Assembly: GCA_030733815.1 (NCBI GenBank)
Contig: JAUZQE010000007.1
Coordinates: 1-64,000, forward strand
Direction: 5' to 3'
DNA: 64,000 nucleotides
DNA from: Yanghanlia caeni
Lineage (GTDB): Bacteria > Pseudomonadota > Gammaproteobacteria > Burkholderiales > Burkholderiaceae_B
Shown in pieces: positions 1 through 8,589 of the stretch; positions within the stretch are counted from its first letter, which is position 1, and the number at the start of each line of letters is the position of its first letter. The notes below the pieces were generated by a model that saw nothing but the letters and a program-made list of their open reading frames with translations, did no database searches and had not been told where the DNA came from. Made by a program: the position numbers and the translations under genes.

Positions 1-147
1 CGTCCGCGTCGTTCGCCGATCGTTTCAGATCATACTGGCCGAGGCCAGCGTCGGCGGGGGATTTTTTCAACGGCCTGCTAGTGTCGTCAAAATGACAATT
101 TCCCGTAGACTGCATTTCTCTCTTTTCACCCACCCGAGGAGCAAACC

Positions 148-1179
148 ATGCGCAAGCCACTCAGCTTTGCCCTTACCGCCGTGTGTATCGCCATCTCCGG
201 CGCAGCGGCGGCCCAGGATCTCTACCTTGCCGCATACGGCGGATCCACCGAAACGCTGTTCAAGGAAAAGATCATTCCGGAATTCGAAAAACAAACCGGC
301 GCGCGCGTTACCTATGTGGCCGGCAACTCCACCGACACGCTGGCCAAGCTTCAGGCCGAGCGCAACAACCCGCAGTTCGACGTGATCATCGTCGACGACG
401 CACCGATGCAGCAGGCCGTGCAGTTCGGCTTCTGCGCCGACTTCCAGCCGGCCCCCATCTACGACGACCTTTACCCGCTGGCACGCATTGCCGACACCAA
501 GGCGCTGGCGCTGGGCGTCATCGGCACGGGGCTCTTCTACAACACCGAATACTTCGCCAAGAAGAACTGGCCGGCCCCCACCTCCTGGGAAGACCTCACC
601 GACGAAAAATACAAAGACAAGCTGGTGATCCCGCCCATCACGAACGGTTACGGCCTGCACACCCTGATCAAGTTCGCTGAACTGCGCGGCGGCAGCGTCA
701 ACGACATCGAACCGGGCTTCAAAGCCATGATCGACGAGGTCGGCCCCAACGTGCTGGCGTGGGAGCCCTCTCCCGGCAAGATGACCGAGCTCTTTCAAAA
801 CGGCGACGGCGTGATCGGCGTCTGGGGCAGCGGCCGCGTTCAGGCCCTGAAAGACACCGGCTTCCCCGTGGAGTTCGTGTATCCGAAGGAAGGCGCGCTG
901 GCGCTCTTCACGGCCGTCTGCACGGTGCAAAAGGCCGAAATCAAGGAACTTTCTCACAAGTTCATGCAGTACCTGTACACGCCTAAAGTGCAGGCCATTC
1001 TGGCCGACGGCCAGGCCTGGGGCCCGATGAACAGCAAGGTCGAACTCGCCCCCGAGGTCGCCGCCAAGGTGCCTTACGGCCCCGAACAGATCGGCAAGCT
1101 GCAGTCGATCGACAACGCCGTGGTGAACGCGAACCGCGCGGACTGGACCAACCGCTGGAACCGCACCGTCGAACGTTGA
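148..1179 (+). CDS. Periplasmic substrate-binding protein of a PotD-type ABC importer
   Basis: This 343-residue protein has an N-terminal Sec signal peptide (basic start, hydrophobic stretch, likely cleavage after the AAA near residue 22). The mature part has the look of family-1 extracellular solute receptors for spermidine, putrescine or opines, for example the early YGGSTE segment. It would capture the ligand in the periplasm and deliver it to the permeases encoded next. A GAGGAG Shine-Dalgarno about 8 bases before the ATG supports the start. It is the first gene of an overlapping nine-gene operon whose other products are amine-type dehydrogenases. Opines, polyamines or amino-acid derivatives are therefore better guesses than iron, but the ligand is unknown. 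Confidence 0.88.
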   Translation: MRKPLSFALTAVCIAISGAAAAQDLYLAAYGGSTETLFKEKIIPEFEKQTGARVTYVAGNSTDTLAKLQAERNNPQFDVIIVDDAPMQQAVQFGFCADFQPAPIYDDLYPLARIADTKALALGVIGTGLFYNTEYFAKKNWPAPTSWEDLTDEKYKDKLVIPPITNGYGLHTLIKFAELRGGSVNDIEPGFKAMIDEVGPNVLAWEPSPGKMTELFQNGDGVIGVWGSGRVQALKDTGFPVEFVYPKEGALALFTAVCTVQKAEIKELSHKFMQYLYTPKVQAILADGQAWGPMNSKVELAPEVAAKVPYGPEQIGKLQSIDNAVVNANRADWTNRWNRTVER

Positions 1180-1236
1180 TATTTCCCGCATGACCGTCTC
1201 CGCGCCGCCGTGCGCGGAGACGCAAAGAGGTAACTC

Positions 1237-2304
1237 ATGAGCTTTCTATCGATCAAAGGTCTCGGAAAACGGTTCGGCAGCTTCGTCGCCGTCGACAAGC
1301 TGGATCTCGACGTTGAACGGGGCGAGTTCATCTCGCTGCTGGGCCCGTCGGGCTGTGGCAAGACCACTACGCTGCAAATGGTGGCCGGCTTCATCGAGCC
1401 GACGCACGGAACCATATCGGTAGCGGGAAAGGACATCACGTCGCTGCGCGCAGAAAAGCGCGGCATGGGTGTGGTGTTCCAGAGCTATGCGCTCTTTCCC
1501 CACATGACGGTCGAACAGAACATTGCGTTTGGCCTGGAAATGCGCGGCATGTCGGGCCAGGCCATGCGTACCCGCATCGGCGAAACCCTGTCTCTGGTGC
1601 GCCTCGACGGCCTGTCGCACCGCTATCCGCGCGAACTCTCCGGCGGCCAGCGCCAGCGGGTGGCCATCGCCCGCGCCCTGGCCATTCGCCCGGAAGTGCT
1701 GCTGCTGGATGAACCCATGTCCAACCTCGACGCCAAGCTGCGCGAGGAAATGCACATCGAAATGCGCGCGATTCAGCGCCATCTGAACATCACCACCGTA
1801 CTCGTCACGCACGACCAGGTCGAAGCCATGACCATGAGCGATCGCATCGCCGTCATGCACGCCGGGCGTATTGCCCAGCTCGACACACCTTATAACGCCT
1901 ACGAGCACCCCGCCTCGAATTTCGCCTCGACCTTCCTGGGCAAGACCAACAAGTTCGTGGCGCAGGCGCTGCCGCCCGTCGACGAAAGCAGCGGCCGCGT
2001 GAAGGTGGGCGCCCACACGCTTGAAACCGCGCCCTATCGCCTGCAAGGCGAAGTGCATGCCTACATTCGCCCGGAAAAGATTCACGTACAGGGTGCCGGC
2101 GGCGCGGGCCTGGCCGGCCGCATTCAAACCAAGCTTTTCCTGGGCAGCGTCTGGATGCTGGAAGTCGAAACCGAACTGGGCATGATCCGTGTGAACGCCC
2201 CCAATCGTGAACCCGTCACCCTCAACGAAGGCGATCCGGTCACCCTCAGCTGGAACAGTCGCGACGTGCAGGTGCTGCCCACCGAGGAGGTGGCTCATGC
2301 CTAG
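1237..2304 (+). CDS. ABC transporter ATPase, PotA/spermidine type
   Basis: The 355-residue protein is the energising subunit of the importer. Walker A is at residues 36-43 (GPSGCGKT), the ABC signature LSGGQ at 134-138 and Walker B LLLDEP at 155-160. After the ATPase domain there is a C-terminal TOBE-like regulatory domain of about 100 residues, as in PotA and FbpC. It lies 57 bp after the receptor gene, with an AGAGG ribosome site. Its last 8 bases overlap the first permease gene. The full-length family architecture is present and no key residue is missing. Confidence 0.92.
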   Translation: MSFLSIKGLGKRFGSFVAVDKLDLDVERGEFISLLGPSGCGKTTTLQMVAGFIEPTHGTISVAGKDITSLRAEKRGMGVVFQSYALFPHMTVEQNIAFGLEMRGMSGQAMRTRIGETLSLVRLDGLSHRYPRELSGGQRQRVAIARALAIRPEVLLLDEPMSNLDAKLREEMHIEMRAIQRHLNITTVLVTHDQVEAMTMSDRIAVMHAGRIAQLDTPYNAYEHPASNFASTFLGKTNKFVAQALPPVDESSGRVKVGAHTLETAPYRLQGEVHAYIRPEKIHVQGAGGAGLAGRIQTKLFLGSVWMLEVETELGMIRVNAPNREPVTLNEGDPVTLSWNSRDVQVLPTEEVAHA

Positions 2305-3172
2305 CCCCAGTGCCGCGCGCGCCCGGCGCATGCCCTGGCTGCTGTCGGCCCCTGCGCTTGCCGTTTTCGTTTCGCTGCTTCTTACGCCGCTCGTGCTCAC
2401 GGGCGTGCTGTCGCTGTACGCCTTCGATGGCCAGCGCGGCATTCTCGACACCTACACGCTGGCCAACTACATCGAGGTCTTCACCGACACCTACTACCTC
2501 GAAATATTCGTCCGCACGGCGGGCATGGCGGCGGTGGTCACCCTGCTGTGCGTGATCATCGGCGTACCCGAGACCCTGATCCTGTCGCGCATGCGCGGGC
2601 GCTGGCGCGGCATCTTTCTGCTCATCATTCTGGCGCCGCTGCTCATTTCCGTAGTGGTGCGCACGCTGGGCTGGTCGATTCTTCTGGGCACGAACGGCCT
2701 GGTGAACCAGATCATGATGTTCCTGGGCATCACCGACGAACCGGTGCGCATGATGTTCACCCTCACCGGCGTCATCGTGGCGCTGGTGCACGTCATGGTG
2801 CCGTTCATGGTGCTGTCGGTGTGGGCCACCATTCAGAAGCTCGATCCGCAGGTCGAGCAGGCTGGCCTGTCGCTGGGCGCGCCGCCGCGCACCACGTTCT
2901 TTCGCGTGATTCTGCCGCAGCTGCTGCCCGGCATCCTTTCCGGAAGCATCATCGTTTTTGCGCTCACGGCCTCCGCGTTCGCGACACCGGCCCTGATCGG
3001 CGGGCGCCGTCTCAAGGTCGCCGCCACCGCCGCATACGACGAATTCCTCAGCACGCTGAACTGGCCCCTGGGCGCCACTATCGCGCTCGTGCTGCTGGTT
3101 GCCAACATCATCGTGATCGTCGGCTGCAACCGCTGGGTCGAGCGGCGCTTCCGTTCCGTTTTTGAAGGTTGA
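2297..3172 (+). CDS. ABC transporter permease, PotB type
   Basis: Inner-membrane permease subunit of 291 residues. It has a hydrophobic N-terminal helix, several further membrane segments, and the cytoplasmic EAA loop (EQAGLSLGAPP, roughly residue 190) that contacts the ATPase. The ATG at 2297 was chosen because it is preceded by a perfect GAGGAGG and gives an 8-base overlap with the ATPase gene. The longer reading frame back to 2207 would overlap that gene by about 100 bases and adds a non-hydrophobic, Cys/Pro-rich leader. It pairs with the following PotC-type permease. Confidence 0.9.
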   Translation: MPSPSAARARRMPWLLSAPALAVFVSLLLTPLVLTGVLSLYAFDGQRGILDTYTLANYIEVFTDTYYLEIFVRTAGMAAVVTLLCVIIGVPETLILSRMRGRWRGIFLLIILAPLLISVVVRTLGWSILLGTNGLVNQIMMFLGITDEPVRMMFTLTGVIVALVHVMVPFMVLSVWATIQKLDPQVEQAGLSLGAPPRTTFFRVILPQLLPGILSGSIIVFALTASAFATPALIGGRRLKVAATAAYDEFLSTLNWPLGATIALVLLVANIIVIVGCNRWVERRFRSVFEG

Positions 3173-3177
3173 TCATC

Positions 3178-3972
3178 ATGCAACGCAATGGCCCCCTCGC
3201 CCTGATCTTCCATACCCTGTTCATCACCTTCATTCTTGCGCCGCTGGTGATCATCATCGTCGTGTCGTTCACCGACAAGGGCTACATTTCCATGCCCACC
3301 GATGGCCTGTCGCTACGCTGGTACAAGGCCATTCTGGATGCGCGCGAACTCATGAGCGCCTTCTGGTTCTCGCTCAAGCTCGGCCTGGTGGCTTCGTGCA
3401 CGGCCATGGTGCTGGCCATTCCGGCGGCCCTGGCGGTCACACGCTACCGCTTTCGCGGGCGGGAAGCCATGATCGCCTTCTTCATGTCGCCCCTCATGAT
3501 CCCGCAAGTGGTGCTGGGTGCCGCCTTCCTGCGCTTTTTCAACATCGCCGGGCTGAGCGGTTCCTTCTTCTGGCTGATGACCACACACGTGATCCTGATC
3601 GTGCCCTATGCCATGCGTATGGTGATTGCCGCCGCCACCGGCATGAACCGCGAGATCGAAAACGCCGGCCTGTCGCTGGGTGCCTCGCCCTGGACAGTGT
3701 TCTACCGGATCACCCTGCCGCTGCTCATGGCGGGCATCGTGGGCGGCTGGATGCTCTCGTTCATTCAAAGCTTCGATGAACTGACCATGACGATCTTCGT
3801 CGCCACCCCGGGCACGATGACCCTGCCGGTGGCCATGTACAACCACATCGCCCACACCATCGATCCGCTGGTGACGTCGGTATCCGCCGTGCTGATTTTC
3901 GGCACGATGCTGCTCACCCTGCTGATCGAACGCGTCGTTGGCCTCGAGAAGGTACTTATCGGCCGCGGCTGA
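3178..3972 (+). CDS. ABC transporter permease, PotC type
   Basis: Second permease of the importer, 264 residues, with about six membrane helices and the EAA loop ENAGLSLGASP. The ATG at 3178 follows a GAAGG ribosome site, while an in-frame TTG at 3169 overlaps the previous stop. With that stop at 3170-3172 the genes are almost contiguous, which suggests translational coupling. The heterodimeric permease pair plus one ATPase is typical of the polyamine/opine transporter family. Confidence 0.9.
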   Translation: MQRNGPLALIFHTLFITFILAPLVIIIVVSFTDKGYISMPTDGLSLRWYKAILDARELMSAFWFSLKLGLVASCTAMVLAIPAALAVTRYRFRGREAMIAFFMSPLMIPQVVLGAAFLRFFNIAGLSGSFFWLMTTHVILIVPYAMRMVIAAATGMNREIENAGLSLGASPWTVFYRITLPLLMAGIVGGWMLSFIQSFDELTMTIFVATPGTMTLPVAMYNHIAHTIDPLVTSVSAVLIFGTMLLTLLIERVVGLEKVLIGRG

Positions 3973-3986
3973 CCATAGGCAACACC

Positions 3987-5117
3987 ATGCAAACTACCGA
4001 TGTAATCGTTTTGGGCGGCGGCCTGGTCGGCAGCGCCGTCGCCTACGGGGCCGCGTGCGGTGGCGCCCGCATCATTCAACTCGACGAAGGCGACAATGCG
4101 CTGCGTGCATCGCGCGGCAATTTTGGCCTGGTGTGGGTGCAGGGCAAAGGCCTTGGCCTCGCCCAATACGCCCGCTGGAGCCTGGAGTCGAGCCGGCTAT
4201 GGCCGCAGCTGCGCGACAGCCTGCTCGAGGAAACCGGCGTCGACGTGCAACTGAACCAGCGCGGCGGCTACCACATCTGCCTGAATGAGCAGGAGGTCAA
4301 GACCCGCATCGAGCGCCTGCAGTGGCTGCAGGATCACGTGGGTGCCGATGACTACCCGTTCCAGATACTGAACCCGGCCGACGTACGCGACGACCTGCCC
4401 GGCCTTGGGCCCGAGGTGGCAGCCGTGAGCTACACGCCCATGGATGGCCACGTCAACCCGCTCAAGCTCTTTCACGCCCTGCATGTGGCCAATCAGCAGC
4501 GCGGCGTGCGCTACATGCCCTGCACACCGGCCGTCTCCATCCAGTGGCAAAGCGGAACCTTTACCGTGCATACCCCGCGCGGACAGTTTCAGGCACCGCG
4601 CCTGGTGATTGCCGCCGGGCTTGCAAACCAGACCCTTTGCGCCGAGGTGGGCATGTATGTACCGGTGCGGCCGAACAAGGGCCAGGTGCTCATTACCGAG
4701 CGCCTTGCACCGCTGCTTCGCTGTGCCACCAACTACGTGCGCCAGACGGATGAAGGCACGATCCAGATCGGCGATTCGATGGAAGACGTGGGGTACGACG
4801 ACATGGTGCGCGCTCCGGTCAACACCGAGATCGCGGCGCGTGCCGTGGCGTGCTTTCCTGCCCTGCGCCACGCAAAGATCGTGCGCACCTGGGCGGCACT
4901 GCGCATCATGACACCCGATGGCTTCCCCATTTACCAGGAGTCCGAGCAATGCCCGGGCGCCTTCGTGGTGACGTGCCACAGCGGCGTGACACTGGCCGCG
5001 CAACATGCCCTGCGAGTCGCCCCCTGGGTCATGGGCGGCGAACGCCCGCCGCTGCTCGACGCCTTCCCGGCCACCCGATTCAACCCCGACACGAAATTTG
5101 CCCATTATGGTCGCTAA
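3987..5117 (+). CDS. FAD-dependent oxidoreductase, DAO/DadA-like
   Basis: A 376-residue flavoprotein with an N-terminal dinucleotide-binding fold (GGGLVGSA, about residues 11-18) and the C-terminal region typical of glycine/D-amino-acid oxidases and HcnC/OoxB-type subunits. Such enzymes oxidise a C-N bond of an amino acid, opine or similar amine and yield an imine. It directly follows the permease genes and overlaps the [2Fe-2S] gene by 11 bases. The operon holds a second DAO protein (6893-8089), so two related catalytic subunits may share one electron-transfer partner or act in sequence. The substrate is not identifiable. Confidence 0.82.
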   Translation: MQTTDVIVLGGGLVGSAVAYGAACGGARIIQLDEGDNALRASRGNFGLVWVQGKGLGLAQYARWSLESSRLWPQLRDSLLEETGVDVQLNQRGGYHICLNEQEVKTRIERLQWLQDHVGADDYPFQILNPADVRDDLPGLGPEVAAVSYTPMDGHVNPLKLFHALHVANQQRGVRYMPCTPAVSIQWQSGTFTVHTPRGQFQAPRLVIAAGLANQTLCAEVGMYVPVRPNKGQVLITERLAPLLRCATNYVRQTDEGTIQIGDSMEDVGYDDMVRAPVNTEIAARAVACFPALRHAKIVRTWAALRIMTPDGFPIYQESEQCPGAFVVTCHSGVTLAAQHALRVAPWVMGGERPPLLDAFPATRFNPDTKFAHYGR

Positions 5118-5487
5118 CGCCCTGTTCGTCCGTCTGCCCGCCCAACGCGGCTCAGACGCTTCGCCCCCCACCGTGTCCGTTTTCCTGAACGACACGCCGC
5201 TCGCGCTGCCCGCCAACACCTCGCTTGCCGCGGGGCTGCTGGCCGCGGGCGTCACCCGCTTTCGTAACGCCACCGTCAGTGGCGCCGCGCGCGCCCCGTA
5301 TTGCATGATGGGCGTGTGCTTCGAATGCTTGGTCGAGATCGACGGTGTGCCCAGCCAGCAGGCCTGTCTGGTGCGCCCGCGCGAGGGCATGCGCATCCGC
5401 ACCATGGACACCCTGCCCGGCATGGTCTTTCCTGAAGGCGGCGAAGTGCGCCGCGCGACCCGCAGCGCAAACGGAGACACGCCATGA
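5107..5487 (+). CDS. Small [2Fe-2S] protein, HcnA-like subunit
   Basis: The 126-residue protein carries a plant-ferredoxin-type cluster motif: Cys66, Cys71, Cys74 and Cys87 (CX4CX2CX12C). Proteins of this kind are the small subunit of HcnABC cyanide synthase and of hetero-oligomeric D-hydroxyproline or opine dehydrogenases, where they relay electrons between flavins. The ATG at 5107 overlaps the upstream stop (ATGGTCGCTAA) and gives the expected length. Starting at 5005 would add a non-homologous leader inside the upstream gene. It overlaps the next gene by four bases (ATGA). Confidence 0.87.
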   Translation: MVANALFVRLPAQRGSDASPPTVSVFLNDTPLALPANTSLAAGLLAAGVTRFRNATVSGAARAPYCMMGVCFECLVEIDGVPSQQACLVRPREGMRIRTMDTLPGMVFPEGGEVRRATRSANGDTP

Positions 5488-6896
5488 ACCCCCAAGCATC
5501 CACTTCCCCCCTCAGCTACGACGTGATGATCATCGGTGCCGGCCCGGCCGGCATGGCGGCCGCCCACCGCGCCGCGCGCCATCAGCTCAACGTACTGCTG
5601 CTCGACGAACAGCCCGAAGTGGGCGGCCAGATCTACCGCAGCATCAACTCCACCGACCCGCAGCGGGAAGCGATTCTGGGGCCCGACTACCGTCACGGGC
5701 ATGCGCTCGCGGCACAGGTGGCCGAGCACGTCGCCGCGGGGCGGCTGACCTACTGGCCCAACACGGCCGTATGGCAGGTCGATACCGACAAGACCCTGCA
5801 CGTGCTGCGCGACAATCGGCCGGTTACCGTGCAGGCCCAGGCCATCATCGTTGCCAGCGGTGCCATGGAGCGACCCTTCCCTGTACCGGGCTGGACCCTG
5901 CCGGGCGTGATGACGGCCGGAGCGGGGCAGATTCTGCTCAAGAGCGCGTCGCTGGTGCCGTCCGAGCCGGTCGTATTGGCCGGCTGTGGGCCGCTTCTGT
6001 ATCTGCTGGCCGTGCAATACCTGCGCGCGGGCGTAAAGATTCGCGCCATCCTCGACACCACGGCGGGTACCGACTGGAAGCTCGCCTGGCGCCACGGGCG
6101 CGGTCTGCTCAAGGGCTGGCGCTACGCGCACAAAGGCCTGAGCATGCTGCGCGAAATCAAGAACGCCGAGGTGCCGTTCTACCGCGGCATTGAAGACCTG
6201 CGCCTGGAAGGCACCGACGCACTGGAGCGGGTGCGCTTCAGCGCAGACGGGCGCCAGCATTCGCTCGACGCCAAACTGTGCCTGCTGCACCAGGGCGTGG
6301 TGCCCAATACGCAGATCACGTGGTCGTTGCGGGCCGAACATGAATGGGATACCGATCAGCTGTGCTGGGTGCCCACTCTCACCGAATGGTGCGAGCTGTC
6401 GGTGCCGGGCATCTACGTGGCGGGCGACGGCGCCTCGATCGGCGGCGCGCTGGTCGCCGCGCTGCAGGGCGACCTGGCCGCACTGGGCGTACTGCGCCAG
6501 CTGAACCCCACGGGGCACGCAGGCTTGTGGCAGGAAGCCGCCACACTGCGCGCGGAAATTGCCTCGCATCTGGCGATTCGCCCCTTCCTGAACCGCCAGT
6601 ACCGGCCGCGCGACGCCTTCCGCATCCCTGAGGACGACGTGCTGGTGTGCCGCTGCGAGGAAGTCACTGCAGGCAGCATCCGTGAACAGGTGGCGCTGGG
6701 CTGCACCGGCCCGAACCAGACCAAGTCGTTCAGCCGTTGCGGCATGGGCCCCTGCCAGGGCCGCATGTGCGGGCTGACCGTCACGGAAGTCATCGCCCAG
6801 GCAAGCGGCCAGTCGCCACAGGATGTGGGCTATTACCGCATCCGCCCGCCCATCAAGGCCCTGACACTGGGCCAGCTTGCGCAGATCGACCCATGA
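5484..6896 (+). CDS. FAD/NAD(P)-type oxidoreductase with C-terminal [2Fe-2S] domain, HcnB/OoxA-like
   Basis: Large alpha subunit of 470 residues. An N-terminal FAD-binding GAGPAG motif lies at residues 18-23, a second nucleotide-binding fold is in the middle (VVLAGCGP), and a BFD-like cluster domain lies at the C terminus with Cys389, Cys391, Cys419 and Cys424. This is the architecture of HcnB, of octopine/nopaline oxidase subunit A, and of D-hydroxyproline dehydrogenase alpha. Overlapping ATGA junctions on both sides show translational coupling to the small [2Fe-2S] subunit and the following DAO subunit, so a membrane-associated or soluble alpha-beta-gamma complex is likely. Confidence 0.87.
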   Translation: MNPQASTSPLSYDVMIIGAGPAGMAAAHRAARHQLNVLLLDEQPEVGGQIYRSINSTDPQREAILGPDYRHGHALAAQVAEHVAAGRLTYWPNTAVWQVDTDKTLHVLRDNRPVTVQAQAIIVASGAMERPFPVPGWTLPGVMTAGAGQILLKSASLVPSEPVVLAGCGPLLYLLAVQYLRAGVKIRAILDTTAGTDWKLAWRHGRGLLKGWRYAHKGLSMLREIKNAEVPFYRGIEDLRLEGTDALERVRFSADGRQHSLDAKLCLLHQGVVPNTQITWSLRAEHEWDTDQLCWVPTLTEWCELSVPGIYVAGDGASIGGALVAALQGDLAALGVLRQLNPTGHAGLWQEAATLRAEIASHLAIRPFLNRQYRPRDAFRIPEDDVLVCRCEEVTAGSIREQVALGCTGPNQTKSFSRCGMGPCQGRMCGLTVTEVIAQASGQSPQDVGYYRIRPPIKALTLGQLAQIDP

Positions 6897-8089
6897 CGCT
6901 GGCGGCCCGTTTCACACGCCCCGCGCGGGCTCAGGGCAATCGCCCCCCGGCGCGGCCAGCCTCGGCCCGCAGCAGCGACGTCATTATCGTGGGCGGCGGC
7001 CTGCAAGGGCTTTCCAGCGCCGTGCACCTGGCGCGACGCGGCGTTTCGGTGCGGCTGCTGGAAGCGGAGTACTGCGGCCGCCATTCCTCGGGCGTGAACG
7101 CCGGCGGCGTGCGCACGCTGGGCCGCCACGTCGCCGAGATTCCGCTGTCGCTGGCGGCACGCGATCGCATCTGGCACCACATGGAAGAATTCGCCGGCCA
7201 CGACGGCGGCTTCGTACCCAGTGGCCAGCTGCAGGTCTGCGAAACCGACGCCGACGTGGCAGCCGCCAAGGCGCGCATCGCCGAACTGGAAGCACTGGGC
7301 TACACCCACGAAACCTGGGCCGATCAGGCCACGGTGCGCGAACTCGTGCCCAGCATGTCGCATCACGTTCTGGGCGGCATATGGGTGAAGGATGACGGCT
7401 ACGCCTACCCCTATCACGTCGTGACCGCCTTTCGTGCGTCGGCCGAACGCGCCGGTGCCGAGATTCTGGAGCAGCAGCGTGTGACACGCCTGTGGCACGA
7501 AGCGGGGGTGTGGCACGTGCAGACGCAGCGCGGCACGTACGAAGCGCCCATCGTGATCAACACGGCCGGCGCCTGGGCGGGCGAACTCGCCGAACAGGTG
7601 GGCGACCCCGTGCCCCTGCTTGCCGACGGCCTGATGCTGATGGTCACGCAGCGCGTGGCACCCTTCGTGGAACCCGTGCTGGGCGCCATGGGCCGGCCGC
7701 TGTCATTCAAGCAATATGCCAATGGCACGGTGGTGATCGGTGGCAGCCTGCGCTGCGAGGCCGACCCGGTGGGGCGCCATGCCATAGTGGACATGGCCAC
7801 GATGCGCAACAGCGCCATTACCGTCACCGACCTCTTTCCACACCTGCGCAACATGCAGGTGGTGCGCGCCTGGGCCGGCGTCGAAGGCTTCCTGCCCGAC
7901 CAGATTCCGGTCATCGGGCCCAGCGTGGCCAGCCCCGGCGTCTTTCACGCCTTCGGGTTTTCGGCACACGGCTTCGAACTTAGCCCCATCATCGGGGAAA
8001 TCATGGCTGACCTGGTGGAACACGGCGAATCACGCCTGCCCATCCACCCGTTCCGGGTCAACCGCTTCACTCAACAGGAGAACACATGA
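6893..8089 (+). CDS. FAD-dependent oxidoreductase, HcnC/OoxB-like
   Basis: A 398-residue DAO-family flavoprotein with GGGLQG (residues 34-39) after a basic, Pro/Ala-rich N-terminal tail of about 28 residues. It is probably the catalytic beta subunit of the complex formed with the two preceding gene products. The ATG at 6893 lies in a four-base overlap with the upstream stop. The reading frame extends back to 6737, but that part sits inside the alpha-subunit gene and looks non-native. It also ends in an ATGA overlap with ridA. Confidence 0.84.
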   Translation: MTLAARFTRPARAQGNRPPARPASARSSDVIIVGGGLQGLSSAVHLARRGVSVRLLEAEYCGRHSSGVNAGGVRTLGRHVAEIPLSLAARDRIWHHMEEFAGHDGGFVPSGQLQVCETDADVAAAKARIAELEALGYTHETWADQATVRELVPSMSHHVLGGIWVKDDGYAYPYHVVTAFRASAERAGAEILEQQRVTRLWHEAGVWHVQTQRGTYEAPIVINTAGAWAGELAEQVGDPVPLLADGLMLMVTQRVAPFVEPVLGAMGRPLSFKQYANGTVVIGGSLRCEADPVGRHAIVDMATMRNSAITVTDLFPHLRNMQVVRAWAGVEGFLPDQIPVIGPSVASPGVFHAFGFSAHGFELSPIIGEIMADLVEHGESRLPIHPFRVNRFTQQENT

Positions 8090-8442
8090 GCACCGAAATC
8101 AAACGCATCGACAGCAACGAGCGCCTGAGCCGCATTGTGATTCACAACGGCGTCGTGCACGTTGCCGGTGTCACCGCCAGCAACCTCGATGGCGATATCC
8201 AGGCCCAGACCCGCGACGTGCTGGCCAAGATCGATGGCTACCTGGCCCAAGCCGGCACCGACAAGTCGCGCCTGCTGAACGTGCAGATCTGGCTGAAAGA
8301 TATTGACCGCGACTTCGCCGGCATGAACGCCGTGTGGGCCGAATGGGCCGACCGCAACAACATGCCCACCCGCGCCACCTGCGAAGCCAAACTGGCGCGC
8401 CCTGAACTGCTGGTGGAGATCATTGTGAGCGCGGCGCTGTAA
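8086..8442 (+). CDS. RidA/YjgF-family enamine/imine deaminase
   Basis: The 118-residue protein is a RidA-family member. The carboxylate-binding arginine of the family is kept as Arg96 in PTRATCEA, followed by the LVEIIV strand. RidA proteins hydrolyse reactive 2-aminoacrylate and other imines released by flavin or PLP enzymes. Its position as last gene, coupled by an ATGA overlap to the flavoprotein, suggests it hydrolyses the imine made by this dehydrogenase. It differs from archetypal RidA in several motif positions, so it may belong to a substrate-specific Rid subgroup. Confidence 0.88.
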   Translation: MSTEIKRIDSNERLSRIVIHNGVVHVAGVTASNLDGDIQAQTRDVLAKIDGYLAQAGTDKSRLLNVQIWLKDIDRDFAGMNAVWAEWADRNNMPTRATCEAKLARPELLVEIIVSAAL

Positions 8443-8488
8443 GCGTTGCGGTGATGAATTAAAGCTTCAAACCTGCGGATATGCGTTT

Positions 8489-8524
8489 GCCTGTGGTGGG
8501 GGAACCTGCCACAGGTTTTTTTTT
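8489..8524 (+). terminator. Rho-independent terminator of the amine-oxidation operon
   Basis: CCTGTGG (8490-8496) pairs with CCACAGG (8509-8515) around a G-rich loop and is followed directly by nine T residues (8516-8524). It lies 46 bp after the ridA stop and before mutS, so it should separate the accessory operon from the housekeeping gene. Confidence 0.85.
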
Positions 8525-8589
8525 GCGTGCACACCCCATCAGTTAGACTCATACATCGTTTGCAGACTCGATTCTCGTCTTCCTGATAC

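Noticed and set aside
1-147. Tail of an upstream gene at the window start
   Set aside because: Frames stay open for up to 30 codons and one ends at about base 105, but no residues are recognisable. Also a GTCA-AAA-TGAC repeat at 86-96 was seen, too short to call.
2207-2296. Extended start for the PotB-type permease
   Set aside because: It would overlap the ATPase gene by about 100 bases. The ATG at 2297 has a perfect GAGGAGG and a normal hydrophobic N terminus.
4197-6569. 790-residue minus-strand open frame
   Set aside because: It lies opposite three solid overlapping genes, has His/Arg/Gly/Val-rich shadow composition, and no family motif. Long antisense frames are common in GC-rich DNA.
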